Notes: a model not told the origin generated them from the letters alone. DNA of 64,000 nt from Phaeodactylum tricornutum CCAP 1055/1 (GCF_000150955.2 NC_011674.1:868001-932000); one strand, 5' to 3'. Numbered from the stretch's first letter, positions 51,271 to 62,513 are shown. A program made the numbers and translations.

Positions 51271-51309
51271 CGCTCCGTGGTTCAATTCCATGGCACGTCA
51301 ATTTTGACA
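51199..51309 (+). repeat. 111-bp repeat, copy D
   Basis: Same ends as the other copies. Its left flank (51160-51198) is the same sequence as that left of copy B, 40 kb away, and the right flank is different. It differs from copy B at a few diagnostic positions and instead matches copy C, so block copying or gene conversion has mixed the subtypes. Confidence 0.8.
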
Positions 51310-52173
51310 TGCACGCTCTTCTTGTATTTTTTGGCATTTCACCTGTGCGACAACTAGGATCAAATTTCACGTGACAATGTTGTTAACCCTTTGCGGTTCA
51401 CGTTATGACATTCACATGTAGTTTACCCCAGAGACTGGATTACTTCTGTGCCAGAGACTGGATTACTTCTGTGTCGTTTTTCTCACCACGTTGCCAATGT
51501 ATCGCAAAGGCAGGTTAGGTACTTGTGGAATGTAAACTTCATTCTAATAATATAGCAAAGACGTCCAGCTTACGTACCAGAGCAAAGCTTGCCAAATCGA
51601 GTTCAGTCATTCGCAACGGCTGACCGTGGATGACTTAAAACTGTACGCCTTGCGCCTCACATGTCTTCCGTCAACGTCTCTAAAGTCAAGTGTGCAATGT
51701 TCAGTGAGCTACGCAGTGTTAACTGTAAGCAAGAGTCATTGTTCAAAGATGTAATAGTGCATCCCCTCTAGTATTAAATTGGTACAATATACATGACTAC
51801 ACCGCTTTCCTTGAACTGTGGAAAGCACCCGTGTGTCGTTGTAACGTGCGTAAACATATACAAAGCGGACCCAGAAAAGCAATTTCTGGATCCAACCCAG
51901 TAGCCTTATAGTATCAAAAACAACAGCGCGACAAAAAAGTGTGCGCGTCCGTATGCTTGCGAAATAGATGAAAGTATGTATGGACAGAAGCAGGTCGAAA
52001 AATGTTTCCTGGATAGTTCCTCCGACTCTTTCCAATCCGAACAGTCCACCATTTCGCATATCATCGCTCTGAAGTGATCAGGATCCTACAAAGGTTCACA
52101 CAACGTACAAAACGACCCCCGAAAGCTTTCCGCAACGCCAAAAAGCAAAGCAGAAAGGAATGCCAGGGGGCCG
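51310..52173. other. AT-rich intergenic region
   Basis: No gene is supported. The frame at 51736-52059 (minus) has no recognisable features. A TAGCCTTATAGTA stretch near 51902 also occurs near 50159. Confidence 0.4.
51428..51473 (+). repeat. perfect 23-bp tandem duplication
   Basis: The 23-mer CCAGAGACTGGATTACTTCT plus GTG occurs twice in a row (51428-51450 and 51451-51473) with no mismatch, so it arose recently. Confidence 0.9.
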
Positions 52174-52976
52174 CTAGTACCATGTGATAGATCCACTCCA
52201 GAACGAGTCGTTGTCGAAAAAGTCTTCCGTAAACTCCTTTTTGGGAGCCGTCTTTGGTTCAAAAAAAGTCTCGAGCTTATTGTTGTGTAAAACAACAACG
52301 CGCGAGATAGAGTGACGTGCAGTAGGTTGAGACGTCGATATCAACGCGGATAAGCCGTCGTTGTCCGTCGGGCAAGTCTCGGGATCGATAGATAGCTCGT
52401 TTAGTAGCTTGCGTACCAATCGATACTCTTGACGAAATCTGAATAAGAGGTAGAAACAAGATGTGAGAAAAAAGCCTCACGACAAAGTAAGAAGCACGCT
52501 TCCGCAATGGCTTCGGTTTCGTGTGTATCGGTCCGGACGAACCGAGGCTAAAAAACTAAAAGCGCGAGACATCTGACCGCTGTCGTACAAACCGTACTAG
52601 AGGCTACACACAAGAAAACATACCGTTGGGTTTCCATGGTAGAGTAATACAGATCAGAGATTTCCTCTTTCGGAGTAAATGGTCGAGTCCAGACGTCCGT
52701 CACCAAGTTTTCGGCAAACGATACTCTTCTCTCGCAGGTTGAGTCAACGTCGGAGAACGTGTCAGACAAGGAGGCGGTCGAAATAGTGTATACGGAATCG
52801 TCTTCATCGTCCGTAGGGCTCCGCAGCTTTTCTACGCAGAAGTCGTCGGATCCTATCGGCTTGCAGAAGTCAATCACCAGGTAGTCTTCTTGAGGTCCTA
52901 CCGGTTCGAATGATTGGTGTTGGTGGTGATTTTGCAGTACTTGCAAGAGCGTATCTTGTTCTACCTTGATTGTCAT
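52174..52976 (-). CDS. small acidic protein, possibly lineage-specific
   Basis: Two exons, 52976-52624 and 52438-52174, joined over a 185-bp GT/AG intron (YYSTMETQR-FRQEYR); 205 residues. It has an acidic N-terminal half (SPTDDEDDSVYTISTASLSD), then a well-defined block: RRVSFAENLVTDVWTRPFTP, KEEISDLYYSTMETQR, FRQEYRLVRKLLNELSI. I have the impression that this block recurs in other diatom proteins but cannot name a family. No catalytic motif, signal peptide or membrane segment is seen. The spliced frame supports it as a real gene. Confidence 0.65.
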
Positions 52977-54003
52977 GGTCGAGTACGTACAAGATCGTGA
53001 TTGATCTGTGTGTGTATTTTCTCGGGAAGTCGTAGGAACAAAAAATTATGGCCGTGTCGCGCGGTTCTCGGGCGGGAAAAAAGCGAGAGGCGGAAATTAG
53101 GTATCGATCGCTGGTGGAGAAAAAGAGACGCTGGTCTGTTTGCGAATTTGCCTCGCGGAATCCCACAGAATACTGGCGGAATCGGGGTTGCGGAAGACAT
53201 TGTTTTTCTGGAACGTCATTGAAGTTTACATTGGAGACAAGAATGATCCAATCCAATGTATTGAATCGGATCTACTTAGCAATCCCAGAAGTGAAAACCT
53301 CAACGACCATAAGTCATTTTGATAGCACTGTGTCTAGTTTCGGGAAGGCTTATTGGTCGGAGGAGTCAATTCTTGTTCGTGGATTGGCATCGTGTGTTCC
53401 CGGATTCTGACAACTGGCAACTGTCAACCGTGTCGCTCCGACATATTTGGATCGTTTTTCCAATCGGGAATCCAGTCTCATCGGGTGGATCGTGCACGGG
53501 TGGTCGACTCCGTTTCTTGTCAGGATGTCTCGTTGGGACTGCGGAGATTGTCAATTGCGACCTCGAACTTGTCGAATGGTCTGTCTGCACAACCGGAACC
53601 CAAACCGGAAAGCCCGAAGACATTAGCCAACATGCAACACTCATCTCGCAGCTCACAGTAAATTCAAGAAAATCTGAAAGTGAAGCCTAACATCACAGCG
53701 TACCAAGGATTGGCGATCGCTTTATCAAAGAAAGCAAATCGTTGTTTGTTTGAAGCATAACAGAAGCGCAATCTGGTCCTCTGAAAAAGCTGTGGTACAG
53801 TGTTGCGAAGAGCAAGTTTGTTCGGCTATACTGTTAGTGAGACCTACTGTTGTTGACGCTTGGATTGATCGGCTTGGCCATTTAGATCGTCCACGCTCGG
53901 ATTCTTCCAGGCATTGCCGATCTGCACAAACGACCGATCGTGGGTTAGACTGTGTGGTGATCGGGGAAAGCGAAATTGGAGTCATTGGCACTCTTCTGTA
54001 TGA
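52977..54003. other. intergenic region between divergent genes
   Basis: Upstream of the acidic protein gene and of the SbcD-SbcC fusion. Several overlapping plus-strand frames (53048-53410 and 53319-53690) have no recognisable features and unlikely codon use, so I do not call them. No repeats are seen. Confidence 0.4.
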
Positions 54004-57000
54004 ATGTTCTGGCGATTCTTCGTGAACGGTCGTCGGTGGCGCTGTGGCGTCGGCACTTTCAGTTTGATCGGAATGTTAGGGTTCTGGAACCCGGCGCGCG
54101 GATGGCTGGTACAGCGAGCAGTACGAAACGTGAGAGTCCCTGGACGTCTCAATGACGAAATCTTACGGCAGAAAATGGGCTCTACCCGAAGTTTGACGCG
54201 ACGGAGTATGGTAGCACAGTGGAACGTTGGTGATACCGTCTTGGTCCCTTCCACGAGAAATAAGAACGACCAGTCGCTCGCACAAGGTGTAATCTGCGAT
54301 CACCGGGGTTCGGGATGGTATTCCGTACAACTTGGTAGTGGAGCAGACAAGCGCATCGTCAAGTTCCGTGGTACGCAGCTTGAACGGTATCTTTCCGACG
54401 AAGCAAAGTCTCAAGCTTCCATGGAATCGTCGGCGCCGTTCGGAAATTTCGACAACGTTCCGTTCAATATTTCGTCTCTTCCTGTCATGGACGTTACCAA
54501 TCCGGTTACCAAGACCAAGTCAATTTTGAAAAGTGGAGCACCGGGACCTGCTCCACCGCCACCGACGATCATTGATCTAGACGCTGCTGTTCGGTCTATG
54601 GACGATCCTTTCGATCCTGTGGAAAACGTTGCACAAAGGAACTACTTGCAACACGTAGCGCACCATTCCAGCTTTGAACAATGGGTGGTCTTCACAGATC
54701 TCCATTGCTCAGCATCGACAATGGATGCCACAATAGAGACCTTGCGAACTGTGCACCAGCACGCTGTGAAGAGAAAAGCAGGCATTCTCTTTCTAGGAGA
54801 CTTTTGGCATCATCGACGAACGTTGCGCATCGACTGCCTCAACACTGTTCTACACGAATTATCGACCTGGACCGTTCCCATGGTCATGATCCCAGGCAAT
54901 CACGACCAAGTCACTCTGGGTGGCCTAGTGCATGGACTTACACCATTGGAGCACGCCTACCGCGTTACGGCCAACAAGGGCTCGTTTTCCACAACCTTTC
55001 CCGGGCCGCTCGTCTTTTCACACGCCACCGTATTCGCGAACGCCCTGTTTATACCACACATTCGTGACAATGCTATCATGGAATCTGTTTTGCAGTCCAC
55101 GCACGCTCAGAACGCAGAAGCGCTCTTTGTACATGCCGACATAACTGGTGCTTACATGAACGATCTAATTGTCTCTCTGGGTGGTGTTCCACCACGCATG
55201 TTCCCTGGTAACAAGCCAATCTATTCCGGACATTTTCACAAGCCTCACACCGTCAAGCAAGGCAATAAGGCGATCGAATACTTAGGATCTCCGTACGAGG
55301 TGTCGCTGGCAGAGGCTCAGCAACCGAAAGCTCTCGCCGTGCTGGATGCATCCAATGGTTGGAAATGCATCGAAAAAATTCCTTTGAGCATCGGCCGAAA
55401 GCACTTTCGGCCTCTAAACGAGGACGAATTCTTGGCACTTCGTCCAAAGCAATTTGGAACACGGGACCGGGATACAGATGTGTTGGCTTCTATTAGCGTG
55501 GACTCCGGTGATCGTGTGCTTTTCTCCGTGGACAAGGATAAACTAGAGAAGTTGCGGCGGTCTTCAGAGGTTGGTGAAACCAATCCAATCGACACTCATG
55601 TGAGCATTTTGCGTCAAAAAGGCATCACCGTGGAACTTCGTGAAACACGGGAGTTGCCTGTTGGCCCAATGGAATCTGCATCGCCCGACATGAAGGGTGA
55701 CTACATCAACCTTTCGCTCGAATCCACTTGGACCTCATTTATAGAAGGGGAGGTGCGACGAGGGGCCATGACTGAAGAAAAAGCTGATTTTTTATCGAAG
55801 CCTGGTTTAGATATTTTGGCAGATCTCGATTCCGTGGTAATTGGTAGTATGTCAGGAAATAAAACTGATGTTGAGCTTTATTCGCTGACCGTAGAAGGGT
55901 TTGGCCCATTTCGACAGCCAGTTACCTATCCGCTACTAGAACGAGGGCTAGTTCTGTTGAGAGGGTCGAATAAAGATGGGGGATCTGACAGGTAATTGAT
56001 TGGGATGTATTCTTTTTGCTGAATTGATATGCCGTTTCTGAATTGAAGAGTCAAATTGATATTGCAGCAACGGAAGTGGAAAGTCGTCACTGGCAATGTC
56101 GGCACTTTGGGCTTTTACTGGGAGCATTGATCCCCGCCCATTGCAAGACTCAAAAGTTTCGGACGTCGTGCACGATTCGTGCAAGGTAATTGGACTTCCA
56201 CGCTGTGACGCGTTATGTCTTTCACAAGTGCACTTACTCTTTCGCTCTTTCTTGTAGGCAGCTCGCGTTACGGTGAAGGGAGCTTTCAATGGTGTTGAAT
56301 TTTCCGTCACTCGAACAAAAACGGCAACAAAGGGGAACATTGTATTTACCCTAGGAGGCGAAGACCTGACGACGCAGTCTGCCAAGGAAACGCAAGAGCT
56401 TATCGACGAGACCTTTGGCGTGAATTCACAGATTCTCGCTAGAACAATATTTAATGGGCAGCATGCATTGAATGATTTATTAGAGGCTACCGACTCGAAA
56501 CTAAAAGACGAGCTTGCCACTGTCGTGCCGTTGAGTGGGTGGCAAGATGCGGTAACGCTTGTGCGGAAAATGGGACGCGAAGCTGGTAAAAGGGCATCCG
56601 AAATTGAAGGAATGTTAGCTCTTCGCGAAAAGGATTTGGAAAGGCTCGACCGGCGACTAGAAGACGCTACTTCTGTAGTTTATGAAACGGAAGCCAGCCT
56701 CCGAAGTACAGAACAATCCGTCACAGACGAGTTGGAAGGGTTGTATTTTGCTGGAACCCATTGCATGGAACTAGATGACTGGGATGCTCGGCTTCTTGAT
56801 GCATCTGAAAAGGTAAAGGCTCTTGAAAGGAGCTTGCGGTCCAAGCAGACTGAAAGAGACGAAGTAATGAAATCAGCAGCGGCGGAGGCGACTCGCCGGT
56901 CGAGTTTTCTCGATTCTGCTGCTGATAGCTTCAGGAGGGTCGAAGCCCGATATGGTCGGTTGGCGATGGATTTTGAGACGGCAACCAAAAAGGTCCAAGA

Positions 57001-58117
57001 ACTCGAGAAACTTTGGAGTTTGGATCTGTCCTCAGGAGAGCTTGATACAGCATACGCTCCGGTCCTTTGCCCAACATGTGGTCAAAGCGTTTCAAGTGAC
57101 GACTCCGGACATGATCTCAGAAGCCTTAAGGGGGCTATGGAGGACGATATTAGCGTTGCGCTGCTCCGGCTCCACGAAGCGCAGACCATGGTGCAAGACG
57201 TTGGCGGTGAACTCGCCGCTGCGAAAGCTCAACACGGCGAAGCCCTCTCTTTGGTCAAAGACTTGAATACTCAAAAAGAAAAAGAATCGCAGGTATGGTC
57301 AGAAACCATCTGTAAACAAGAAAGAGCACTTGCTGACGCTCGAGAAGCCCAGTCGGTTGCATCATTTGAGTATACATTGGCAGTCAAGGCTTTCCAGCAA
57401 AAAGCTAGAAGAGATGAACTTCAGTCTCAAATCGATAGACAACACCAAGCCTTGAGCAACGTGCGAGCACACGCAGAAGCTGTAGAAGCGGAGACTATGG
57501 AGTACAGGAACTTGGTGAAGGAGTTACAAGCAAGCCTAGATACAGAAGAGAAACAAGTGGCTCTGATGAGCGATCTGTCAGATGCATTCGGACAAAGGGG
57601 AGTGCAGGCTTTTGTGCTTCAATCGGAGATCGAAATCTTACAAACGTTGACCCAATCCTTTCTCGATGACTTCAGCGACGGGACCCAAAAGCTTAGCCTT
57701 TCGCTTGACGCAGGTGACCGGATTTCTCGGCGGGCTTACGTCCGCTCCCCCGATGGCGCCTATCATGAACGCCCGTTGGCCTCGCTCTCTGGTGGACAAT
57801 GGAGACGATGTTCACTTGCACTCAATCTTGGCTATGCTGACCTTGTTGCTAGACGAGGCAGATTCCGATCGTCTCTTTATATAATGGACGAACCCTTGAC
57901 TCACTTGGATCGCTCAGGTAGAGCGGATGTAGGAAGGGTATTTCGAAAGCTCCTGCGTCGATCTACTACTAGCGGAGAAGGAGGGCTCGCCCCGTCGACG
58001 ATAATTGTCATTTTGCAAGATCTTGCCGCTGAGGAACTTGGAGAGGCCTTCGATTGCATCGATGAAGTTGTAAAATTCCAAGGGACAAGCCAAGTTTTTG
58101 TAGACGAAGAGCTTTAG
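54004..58117 (+). CDS. single-chain SbcD-SbcC (Mre11-Rad50-like) nuclease-ATPase fusion
   Basis: Three exons, 54004-55991, 56068-56185 and 56258-58117, with introns of 76 and 72 bp; 1321 residues. An N-terminal basic, hydrophobic stretch may target an organelle. A small SH3-like part follows (WNVGDTVLVPS). The metallophosphoesterase domain has FTDLHC (D232, H234), LGDFWHH, PGNHDQ, FVHAD and GHFHKPH (409-415). The ATPase follows: Walker A SNGSGKSS at 663-670, split by intron 1, coiled coils, a zinc-hook CPTC (C973, C976), the signature LSGGQ at 1212-1216 and Walker B LYIMDEPLTHLD. In bacteria and eukaryotes the nuclease (SbcD/Mre11) and the ATPase (SbcC/Rad50) are separate proteins; here they are one polypeptide. 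The coiled coils are short. Its partner, if any, is unknown. Confidence 0.88.
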
Positions 58118-58408
58118 ATTGAGGTAAGGAACTGGCAAGGTCTGTTGGTATAGAAATTGGATATTGAAAAATGCTTTCGGTCTTTAAATATTCTCTCGGC
58201 TGCCATGATACGACGAGCTCATAATAGGATAAACCTCTTTCATATCGTATGATGGAAATTTGTCGTAGTCAAATGAACGAAAGGTAAGCTCTGGCAACTG
58301 TAAGTATGCTCAAACACTTCATTATACATCGTAATTCACATGTTAAGCTCGCAACCCATGCCACGAAGACTAGTCCATCGCTGCCGAAGTAATTTGCAAT
58401 CATTGTCG

Positions 58409-59062
58409 TTAAATGGAACCGGCGGCTTTTAGCATGCCATCCAGGTCGCCGGCTTCGTCCAATTTGACTAGACCCCCCATGGGGCCGTCGTTGCAACCAC
58501 CGACAAACTTGCCGTCGATCCAAACGGCCGGAACCGACGTGCGTCCGAGAAGCTCGCCCATTTCCGCACGAATCGCCTGTTATACGACACAGAAAAGCAC
58601 GTGACTGAGTATAAGGGACACATCGAAATGATCTCGATAAACTCATATCCAAATATGCTACTCTGTTTGTCTCTCGCACTCTCTCCGTACCTTGCCTTCG
58701 GGATCCATGTCGAGTTCCACTGCGACGTATTTGGCATTTTTTGCATCAAGAACCTGCTTGGCCTTGACGCAGAAAGGACAGGTGGTAAAGCTGAGCATCA
58801 AAACCGAATTTTCCTTGATGAGACCGTCGAGACGTTCACGAATCGCGACACTATCGTAGTCTCCGGCCAACTTCTTGACGAGGGCTTTTTTGCCTTCGTT
58901 TAAAAAGTCGAAAATATGGAGTCTCGTGGACGACGGCTCGCCTATGCTCACCAGACTACTTACTGTCCCCAAATGAGGCTTGAGGAATGCATTCGTCTCA
59001 TGAGGAATACACGCAAAAGTGGCCGTTAAGACCCCGACAAGAGTTCGCGAGAGGATCGCCAT
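58409..59062 (-). CDS. plastid-targeted glutaredoxin (CPFC)
   Basis: Two exons, 59062-58691 and 58576-58409, with a 114-bp GT/AG intron; 179 residues. The signal peptide ends at residue 25 and the junction HETNAFLKP places F26 at +1, an ASAF-type plastid motif. The glutaredoxin domain starts near residue 75. Its active site is C95-PF-C98 (LSFTTCPFCVKAK), followed by VAVELDMDPEG, the TSVPAVWI cis-Pro loop and GGCNDG. Dithiol glutaredoxins reduce disulfides with glutathione. The ATG at 59062 is chosen because an upstream ATG at 59107 would add a charged segment ahead of the signal peptide. Confidence 0.9.
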
Positions 59063-59379
59063 GGTGAAATTGTCGAACTCGAGACGGCCTTTCGCTCGTG
59101 TTCCCACTCACAGTCACAGTCAGGCAAAACCAAGAGCACCATTCCAAAAGTGACAAACCCACCACACGGACACACTCACACCATTCAAACAAACGGTTTT
59201 GCCAATTGCACTGTACCGTTGTTTACTTTTCGTCGAAAGATAGGTACTACCGTACTACATCGAATAGATCCTATGCTGCGTAACAGCTCTCCATGCAATT
59301 TAATCTTATTTCGAGAGCAAATTACATTAACAATTTACACAGCGATGAGAAAAAGAAACTCGACTTGCTCCTTTTGTTC
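59063..59379. other. short intergenic gap between minus-strand genes
   Basis: Promoter of the glutaredoxin gene and 3' UTR of the PI31 gene. Nothing else is recognised. Confidence 0.45.
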
Positions 59380-60846
59380 TTACATAAACATGTTGTTGTT
59401 CAAATTGTTGGGCGGTCGCAAATGATCTGGATTGGGATTGCCGGAGCCACCTGGACGTCTGCGCTGTTGTCCGTCGGGTACACCTTGTTCCGGATCGGTG
59501 GGACCTCCCGGAGGACCAAACGGATCGAAGCGCGGTCGCATGCCAAAGCCCGAGTTAGGCCCAACACCGCCGATCCCACCGTTAAAGACAGGATGGTTTG
59601 GTCCCATTAGAGACCCCCCTTGACTGGGATCAATGCGCCCAAAGTTTGGCCCAGTAATACCACCCGGCATCAAATCACCGGAAAAATCACCCCGCCGTGA
59701 ATAATTGCCTGGAAATGAGTCTTCAATGGTCGGCGTTCTGTCATGGTCCCAAGGTTGGTTGTCTACATAGGCTGGACGAGCGGGTGGATCCAATCGCGAT
59801 TCACCAGCAATTCTGAAATTCTGTGGTTGTTGTTGCTGCTGTCGGATCGTAGTGTCGACGTACGGCATGTTGAGTTCACTGGCATCGTCACCAACGGACC
59901 CTAGATCAAAGGTATGCGCAAATCGTGATAGCAATGTTCCGAGCGCTTTGTAGTGCAGTGCCGGAGCCACGGACGATTCTTGTCGCAAGGCTCGCGACCA
60001 TGAATCTATATTCAAATGATCCGCCAAGGAAAATATCAAGGAACTGCTCGGTGGCTCGGGAGTACTCGTAGGATACAAGGATATTTCAATCGTGACATCT
60101 TTCAAGGACCCTTCACTGCTCAGCTTTTCCACACGAAGGATCAGTGACCCTGTACTTTGCTTGCGGTAACGAAGCAAAACCAGTTTTTCCGATTTATCCC
60201 AGTCCGTGGGAAGGAACTGATCCTGCGAAAGTTCTCTAATCGGAGCCGCAAAACCCTTACTAAAAACGGTCGGTGGAGAAAGTTCAGGAACCCCCGTGCA
60301 TACAAATACCAAAGGATCGCTCAGCATTGCGGCGTGTAAGCCCAACGCAATAGCGGCAACAGGAGACCTAGTCTTCGTCTGATGCAGTGCCATCAGGGAC
60401 ACCGCATCTTTGGCGAGTTGCTTCCCCAAAAAGCTCAAACCTGTTACGTCCGTCTCTTCGTTGGAAGTATAGTCTTTCAAAGGCGAGTCGTGTTGATCTT
60501 CCGACACATCATGCCAGTCATCCGGCAAAGCACCTATCATTGTGGGACTGCCGCGTTTGACTCTTCCGCCAGAAGCTTTAGTCGTAGCGGCAGATGAACT
60601 TAAGTTGGGTGCGGCGGCGTCTACGGGGGGTAGATTTATCTTTTCTATAGTAACGGGTTCTTCCCGTTCTCTCGTAAACTTTTGACGAAGCTTCCAGTCA
60701 CGTTCTTGGCGTTTGATCTCTTGATCCATGCCATGCAGGGCTGCTTGAATGGCGGGGTGTTCCTTGGGAACTACCGTACAAGCCAGGAGATACTGTTTGA
60801 CGGCTTCAAACTCGTCGCTCAACTTGGGCTTTTTGCTCGTTGACAT
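59380..60846 (-). CDS. PSMF1: PI31-like proteasome regulator (PSMF1)
   Basis: 488 residues from the ATG at 60846; an upstream ATG at 60939 adds 31 residues. The chain has an extended N terminus (coiled, KLSDEFEAVKQYLLAC), then a fold with SRALRQESSVAPALH and LSRFAHTFDLGSV that may be the FP domain. A long disordered Gly/Pro-rich C terminus follows, typical of PI31: GDFSGDLMPGG, SLMGPNHPVF, FGMRPRFDPFGPPGGPTDPE and the last residues NPDHLRPPNN...NMFM. In animals and yeast PI31 (Fub1) binds the 20S core and affects its assembly and transport. The N-terminal extension of about 130 residues is longer than usual. A TTCACAGTCAA lies in the presumed promoter at 61001-61011. Confidence 0.85.
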   Translation of the reverse strand: MSTSKKPKLSDEFEAVKQYLLACTVVPKEHPAIQAALHGMDQEIKRQERDWKLRQKFTREREEPVTIEKINLPPVDAAAPNLSSSAATTKASGGRVKRGSPTMIGALPDDWHDVSEDQHDSPLKDYTSNEETDVTGLSFLGKQLAKDAVSLMALHQTKTRSPVAAIALGLHAAMLSDPLVFVCTGVPELSPPTVFSKGFAAPIRELSQDQFLPTDWDKSEKLVLLRYRKQSTGSLILRVEKLSSEGSLKDVTIEISLYPTSTPEPPSSSLIFSLADHLNIDSWSRALRQESSVAPALHYKALGTLLSRFAHTFDLGSVGDDASELNMPYVDTTIRQQQQQPQNFRIAGESRLDPPARPAYVDNQPWDHDRTPTIEDSFPGNYSRRGDFSGDLMPGGITGPNFGRIDPSQGGSLMGPNHPVFNGGIGGVGPNSGFGMRPRFDPFGPPGGPTDPEQGVPDGQQRRRPGGSGNPNPDHLRPPNNLNNNMFM

Positions 60847-61622
60847 TGTGAACGTTGTAGTATCCCAAGTAGTAAGCAATGGCTGCAGGAGAGACTGACT
60901 GTGAGCTTTTCGTTCGTGAGAATGTGTGTTGTTCGGCAAGCTTCAAACGTAGACCGAATCAGACGTCCGATTCTACAGTGAAGAGAGCAATCACAAAGAT
61001 TTCACAGTCAACTCGAGCACTACCTATTTACTACAAGAGAAAACAGGTACTCTCGTTCCATCGTATGCTGCAAGATTGCTTTCGGTGGTCGTTCTAATTG
61101 CGTGGGTCCAATCCATATCGCCTTCGTGACGACAGCCTTCAGCTAACTGTTAGATAAATCCTTTTGCAAGTATACGACATGATAAATAGAAGAGAAGATT
61201 TCCAATTTATCCATAATTACTAGAATTCAACGGAATGCACGGATTCGCCAACAGAGACAGCTGTGACTTTCAAAATGAATTCATCTCTCCCTCACACAGA
61301 GTACAGAGTTAATCTCACAGGTACGAAACGCTCTATATCTGTTTCAGAGGTCCGAGAGGTGCAAAGAATGAGTTTCCTCTGTTAATTAAATGCGTTGGGT
61401 TTCCAGGCATCCATCATGAAAACGCAACGTACTCTTCCATTGGGATCTGCTAGCAGCACAACGGTTGGACCCGACCTCACAGTTTTGACGACGATCGTTT
61501 TGATTGACAGTATATAAAGGACCGGCACATTCCGGCTATCCTACTCGACGGGCGGTGCACTTCTAAACAGAACACTCTGTTTGTCTATTGTGTTCACTAC
61601 GTGCAGTTGAAATTGAAAAAGG
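60847..61622. other. divergent promoter region
   Basis: Between the PI31 (minus) and EF-hand (plus) genes. It holds TTCACAGTCAA at 61001-61011 and a TATA-like box at 61511-61518. No gene is supported. Confidence 0.45.
61511..61518 (+). promoter_or_regulatory. TATA box of the EF-hand gene
   Basis: TATATAAA lies about 105 bp upstream of the ATG at 61623, in an AT-poor setting (ACAG before, GGACC after). The distance suits a transcription start near 61540. It is a sequence match only. Confidence 0.5.
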
Positions 61623-62513
61623 ATGGGCAATCTCGTCAGTGCATCAGGGCAGAACTTGGCTACGGTGGCCGTTTCCAATTACATGAGTATTACCAAAAAT
61701 CAAGTAGTGCAGATTCGGAATGAAGTCTTGGCATTAACCAACCAGGAGGGGAAAATACGACGTCATTTCTTTGCCATCGCTGTCGCCAAGGCAAGAGTAG
61801 CAATTTATCCAGATGTATGTTTTTTGGGATCTCACGGGAGATTCGATCGTACCGGCACAAGACTTTGTTGCTGGGTTTTGTGTCCTTGCCTGTCCAAACC
61901 ACTCCTTGGCAGATGTTTTGAAATTCGCAATGGAAATTATCGATCTGGAAGAAAGCGAACTGATTACTACGAATGAACTCGTAAATCTCCTGAAGAGTAA
62001 GTGAAAGACCAAATCGCGTCGCGTAATAGCACACATCGAATTAGAAAAGGTGATTCTGACCACCCCGCCTCTTTTCATTCGTTTTCCTCATCAGGCATTA
62101 CATTGACAGCTTCGTTCTTTGGCGATCGGGTGCTCGAAACAAAGCAAGTATACGAAGTCGTTGACGGTGTTTTTGACTGCACAGCGCCCGTCTACGAAAG
62201 TACTGGAACTATGTCGCATCAAGAATGCATTCAGCTGCTTTTGAAGGAACCACTGGTACGGAAGATGGTTAAAACGACTCCGGAGAAAACTACACCCTTT
62301 CCTACTGATCGACCCTTTGTAAAAACGAGGTTGGAGGACGAATCCCTTATGTCGACCGACGTAAGTTCCGTCGGCTTGTCACCGTACGCCATTAAGGCAA
62401 AACAATCCGGTGCGGCTTCTCGACAAATGTCGTCGTACGACGAGAGCTCGATTCGACTGTATCCGTTGGCGAAAATCAACTTACTACCTTCGATGAGTGT
62501 AGAAACAAGCTAG
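61623..62513 (+). CDS. EF-hand protein with N-terminal myristoylation-like start
   Basis: Starts MGNLVSASGQN, a likely N-myristoylation site (Gly2). The frame of the first exon reaches ITKNQVVQIRNEVLALTNQE and then loses agreement near 61800. A second frame holds MYVFWDLTGDSIVPAQDF and the EF-hand-like EIIDLEESELITTNELVNLL. A clear 98-bp GT/AG intron (61997-62094) joins LLKS to ITLTASFFGDRVLETKQVYE, and the gene ends at 62513. Between the first two parts the break is unresolved: an intron from 61704 to 61800 keeps the frame but drops the conserved-looking VVQIRNEVLALTNQEGKIRR, and a simple frameshift is the other option. The family resembles calcineurin-B-like EF-hand proteins, with a Ser-rich tail. 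No clear function is assigned. Confidence 0.55.

Noticed and set aside
53048-53690. Plus-strand frames upstream of the SbcD-SbcC fusion
   Set aside because: Short, overlapping and without recognisable domains or signals; could be 5' UTR or nothing.
55992-56257. The two stops between the frames of the fusion gene as evidence for two genes
   Set aside because: Both gaps have good GT/AG introns (76 and 72 bp), and the 118-bp middle exon carries the Walker A motif in frame, so a single gene fits better.
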